The notes under the pieces are model-generated. The model did no database searches. It worked only from the letters and a program-made list of their open reading frames with translations, and was not told the DNA's origin. Positions 5,877 to 8,538 of a DNA stretch of 8,538 nucleotides are shown one piece after another; the first letter of the stretch is position 1; each line of letters opens with the position of its first letter. The position numbers and the translations under genes are program-made. The stretch is from Clostridia bacterium (GTDB taxonomy: Bacteria > Bacillota > Clostridia > Christensenellales > Borkfalkiaceae), in contig JAGCIP010000038.1 in assembly GCA_017648525.1 (NCBI GenBank), positions 1 through 8,538 on the forward strand, written 5' to 3'.

Positions 5877-6779
5877 TTATTCAAAAACCCCTGCTCTTGC
5901 CCCATACATAATTATTAAGTTTTGATAATAATCGTCGGCGTAAACAACAAGTTGGCTATCACGTTTTATCTCGTTATAAGCAACTAATGGTTCTAACCTA
6001 TCGTAATAAGCGGTTATGCACTCCACCACGTGGTCGTAATAACCCATATCGACAAGTTCGTCTTTACTATATTCACCCATAGTAATTTCCATATATTTGA
6101 GTTTAAGGTTTGCGTTGGCTCTAATCAAAGTGCTTTCGTGCTTTTGTTCTTTTTCGTCAAGTCCGTTATTGTAGATAAACACTTCTCTATCTATTGCGTC
6201 GCATTCAGATTTTAACTGTTCTACTTTTGCTAAAACCCTTGCCGTTTGTAGTTCTCCATATATATCGTATATTCTATTAAGCGTATCGTTAAACGATGCT
6301 ATTTTAGCATTTATATCCGCCTTTTGCTGGTTTTTTTCGTGTAAAAGCGCACTGATTTTTTCAGATTTTTCGCTTTCTAATTTAGCCACCTTATCTAAAA
6401 ACGCACTAGTGTTAATTAGCCCGTTCTTAATTGCCGTTTGGCGCAATTTCTCGTAAGTCTTTTCGTAAAGATTTTCTATTTCCGTCTTTTCGCTTTCAAA
6501 ATTTTGATCTATTACGGATAGATTTTCTTGGCACGAAACAATTTCTTGATTTAACTGCATTTTCTTTTCGGCAATTTCCTTGGCGTTATCCACTTCAACA
6601 AGTTTTCCCGCACGCAAGGATATTTCGTTATCGGTTGGTCTTTGGTATTCTATTCGTTGCAGTTTTAACGGCTCTAAAAGAACTTCTTCAAAAGGGTCTT
6701 TTTTTATCCTATAATAATTAAACAGGTCTTTAAGAACCAAATACATTTCATCTTTAGTCGTAGGTATAGTAAAATTCAT
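5877..6779 (-). CDS. Coiled-coil protein of unknown function, possible phage tail/needle component
   Basis: I do not recognise a family. The 300-residue product has a short N-terminal domain with aromatic and charged residues (MNFTIPTTKDEMYLVLKDLF). A long region from about 66 to 222 is rich in K, E, Q and N with heptad-like spacing, consistent with coiled coil. A C-terminal globular part is rich in tyrosine (YYDHVVECITAYYDRLE, ADDYYQNLIIMYGARAG). There is no signal peptide and no membrane segment. ATG 6779 is preferred because GGGAGAA lies upstream at normal spacing; a TTG at 6797 would put that site inside the gene. It starts one base after the stop of the upstream gene and is the last gene before a terminator. 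As the third of three genes after a small adaptor-like and a beta-rich protein, it sits where P22-type phages carry their tail-needle gene. That parallel is positional and inferential. Confidence 0.8.
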   Translation of the reverse strand: MNFTIPTTKDEMYLVLKDLFNYYRIKKDPFEEVLLEPLKLQRIEYQRPTDNEISLRAGKLVEVDNAKEIAEKKMQLNQEIVSCQENLSVIDQNFESEKTEIENLYEKTYEKLRQTAIKNGLINTSAFLDKVAKLESEKSEKISALLHEKNQQKADINAKIASFNDTLNRIYDIYGELQTARVLAKVEQLKSECDAIDREVFIYNNGLDEKEQKHESTLIRANANLKLKYMEITMGEYSKDELVDMGYYDHVVECITAYYDRLEPLVAYNEIKRDSQLVVYADDYYQNLIIMYGARAGVFE

Positions 6780-6780
6780 A

Positions 6781-8034
6781 TTATTTCTCCCTTTCAACGT
6801 ATTTTATTTTAAACTCGCTTATTCCTAATTCAAAGCCGTTTAAGGCTATTTTGAATTTATAATAGCGAGATGGTAAATTACACTTTATATAGTTATAGCC
6901 TGCCTTTAATTTATAGTTGCAACTTCCAAAATCACCGCTTACGGTGAGCGTTGCCGTGGCTTTGCTAAGTATTCTAATTTCTCTTATACTTTTGTTGTTG
7001 CTTCCGTTAAAATCCAAATCAACGCTATCCCAAAATCTATTAGTGCCTAATATTGCGCCCCTTTTACCTAAAACGGCAACGTTAATAAATTCGTCGTGAA
7101 AGAACAATCCGTTCTCACCGAAATAATCGGTATTGCTAATTGTTAACAAACTCTGCTCTCCGGTATCAAAGTCGTAAACGAATAAATAGCGTTTTAACCC
7201 TTTGGCAATCGTAACTACGCAACGATTTGAATAATACGATAACCTAATCGAAGTAAAGTCTGATAAATCCAAAAGCGTATTATAAAAAGTTATTTTGCCG
7301 TCTTTTAATTTTCCAAGTCGCTTATCTGTAACAAGTAAAAAACCGTCTTCACAACTGTCAACGACAAAACCTTCAAGGCTAAAGTTTTCAGTTTCAACTT
7401 CATACAACTTAAAATCAATGCTTTCGCCAGCACCACTCAAACAAAAGAGGTGTTTTTTTGTAAACAAATAAATTTTGTCGTCCACCGAAAAAACGCCTAC
7501 TATTTCGCCTGCACTTTCAGGTAGATATAAGACGCCTTCTTTTGAAAAATCAAAGTTTTGGTCACCAAAATCGTAAAGTTTAGTAAAGGACACGCAGTTT
7601 TTATACGCTGTAAATATTCTACCGCCGTAACTAATTATAAAATCACTCGGCATAAAATTTATAGAACTAACATTGTTCCCGTCTAAAATTATCGCCCTTT
7701 CAGTTTGGTCGGCAAAGATAATTTTGTCTTTGCCCATTACGTTAAAGGACAAAGCGCACGGTGTTTTCGTAAATTGAGAAATATAATTCGTTGCATCTTG
7801 CAAACACTCGTATAAAACACCGTCCGAGCAATAAGTAAAATATCTACCGCCAACGTAATAACCTTTAAGATAACTTACGTTTTCCGGCAGAGCTTTATCT
7901 AAAGTCTTAAACATAAAACTTTTACTTAATTGTCCTTTAGATAATAAAACGTTTTCCGTGTTTGCGGTCACATTGAAATACTCGTCAAACTCAAAAGTTT
8001 TTAGTTTTTGATTGATATTCCCTATACCCTTCAT
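6781..8034 (-). CDS. Beta-rich, propeller-like protein, candidate short-tail phage hub/nozzle
   Basis: The 417-residue protein has no family name I can give with certainty. It is built of short strands with recurring blade-like units, for example GYYVGGRYFTYCSDGVLYEC, GKDKIIFADQTERAIILDG, VDDKIYLFTKKHLFCLSG and EDGFLLVTDKRLGKLKDGKI. This suggests a beta-propeller over about residues 40-320. The last 80 or so residues (from WDSVDLDFNG) look like a separate beta-sandwich ending in SEFKIKYVEREK, a layout seen in phage tail proteins. No signal peptide or membrane segment is visible. ATG 8034 is chosen because it overlaps the upstream stop as TAATG, a coupling arrangement; a GTG at 8046 is the alternative. 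The coding assignment is firm; the tail hub/nozzle role is inferred from fold character and neighbours. Confidence 0.78.
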   Translation of the reverse strand: MKGIGNINQKLKTFEFDEYFNVTANTENVLLSKGQLSKSFMFKTLDKALPENVSYLKGYYVGGRYFTYCSDGVLYECLQDATNYISQFTKTPCALSFNVMGKDKIIFADQTERAIILDGNNVSSINFMPSDFIISYGGRIFTAYKNCVSFTKLYDFGDQNFDFSKEGVLYLPESAGEIVGVFSVDDKIYLFTKKHLFCLSGAGESIDFKLYEVETENFSLEGFVVDSCEDGFLLVTDKRLGKLKDGKITFYNTLLDLSDFTSIRLSYYSNRCVVTIAKGLKRYLFVYDFDTGEQSLLTISNTDYFGENGLFFHDEFINVAVLGKRGAILGTNRFWDSVDLDFNGSNNKSIREIRILSKATATLTVSGDFGSCNYKLKAGYNYIKCNLPSRYYKFKIALNGFELGISEFKIKYVEREK

Positions 8035-8538
8035 TACGCCCAACACCTGCCTTTGATACTAGCATTTTTTACCTTTCTTTTTTCTTTTACGCCATCAATA
8101 AATCTATCGTGCCACATAACCGCTTCGTCAAACCCACCGATAACGATGCAATATTCGGCTAAGAGCCCGTACACTAAGGTTGCCGACGAAATTTGTGCGT
8201 CGGTGTAATCCACTTTAGAATTCATATCGTATTTAGGCGGAACAAAAGAATATTCAATTACTACTGAACTATTATCAATTTTTACAAACTCCGCTGTTTG
8301 CTCGTAATTTATCGAATTCCCATCGGCGTCATAAAGCCCTAAAATTTCAATCGGCTTTTGCGTAAACGCACTATAATAATATTTACCAGTAGTTGAAGTC
8401 ACGTTTTCTTTTTTTATCATAGGAATAAAAGTTCCCGCAAGTTCGCTAATTACCATGTTGATAAGATTTAAAATTGTTTCAGCGGTTTTCAAGGTGTCTT
8501 CATCCGTACTAGGCGTTTTGTTTAAATGATTGTAAACG
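8034..8538 (-). CDS. Small helical protein, candidate phage head-tail/tail adaptor (5' end outside window)
   Basis: At least 167 residues are visible. The frame stays open to the window edge (VYNHLNKTPSTDEDTLKTAE, then TILNLINMVISELAG). The nearest in-frame start, TTG 8492, has no convincing ribosome binding site, so I treat the gene as 5'-truncated by the window and not as starting there. The pattern is helix - beta-containing middle - two helices. The C-terminal part reads SSATLVYGLLAEYCIVIGGF, then DEAVMWHDRFIDGVKEKRK and a basic end with RCWA. The run of an alanine/tyrosine helix, then EA..W..RF, then a basic end with a late tryptophan recalls small head-tail adaptor proteins of phages. 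This is recognition of a pattern and not a database match. It is coupled by TAATG to the propeller-like gene. Confidence 0.7.
   Translation of the reverse strand, partial: VYNHLNKTPSTDEDTLKTAETILNLINMVISELAGTFIPMIKKENVTSTTGKYYYSAFTQKPIEILGLYDADGNSINYEQTAEFVKIDNSSVVIEYSFVPPKYDMNSKVDYTDAQISSATLVYGLLAEYCIVIGGFDEAVMWHDRFIDGVKEKRKVKNASIKGRCWA

Noticed and set aside
5777..5905. A 43-residue N-terminal extension of IspG
   Set aside because: The frame is open, but the residues do not resemble IspG. The region runs through the terminator and promoter and overlaps the end of the coiled-coil gene.
8034..8492. A complete 152-residue gene starting at TTG 8492
   Set aside because: The frame continues open with plausible protein sequence to the window edge, and no ribosome site supports the TTG. 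The gene is more likely cut by the window.

Overview
All genes in this window lie on the minus strand, so the story reads from right to left. The dense packing, the low to moderate GC and the gene order ispG - polC-type gene - rimP - nusA - ylxR - ylxQ - infB are typical of Firmicutes (Bacillota). I infer a clostridial lineage, probably uncultured, but the window holds no rRNA or other marker that fixes the taxon.

Right part (about 5877-8538): three tightly packed genes with no housekeeping signature. In order of transcription they encode a small helical protein whose 5' end lies outside the window, a roughly 417-residue all-beta protein that looks like a propeller, and a 300-residue coiled-coil protein. 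Sizes, order and sequence character recall the tail adaptor, tail hub/nozzle and needle genes of short-tailed phages. I read the set as a prophage remnant or domesticated tail module, with moderate confidence. It ends in a clear rho-independent terminator (about 5828-5867).

Middle (about 3225-5811): ispG (MEP isoprenoid pathway) has its own strong promoter, placed so that transcription should begin at or next to the ATG (a leaderless mRNA). ispG overlaps by 13 bases a gene that sits at the classical polC position. That gene keeps only the PolC N-terminal region, OB fold and DEDDh proofreading exonuclease. The PHP domain and the whole polymerase are absent. This is the most striking observation in the window.

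Left part (1-3180): the transcription/translation operon rimP - nusA - ylxR - ylxQ - infB starts from a sigma-A-type promoter at 3152-3180. Three TGCAAAT elements lie upstream of or over the promoter at near-helical spacing. The leader carries a 13-bp hairpin that can compete with a second hairpin masking the rimP ribosome binding site. The operon links 30S maturation (RimP), elongation/termination control (NusA), two small RNA-binding proteins (YlxR, YlxQ) and initiation factor IF-2, which runs off the left edge just as its conserved IF2_N domain begins. I see no tRNA, rRNA, CRISPR array or insertion sequence. No stretch longer than 300 bases lacks a gene.
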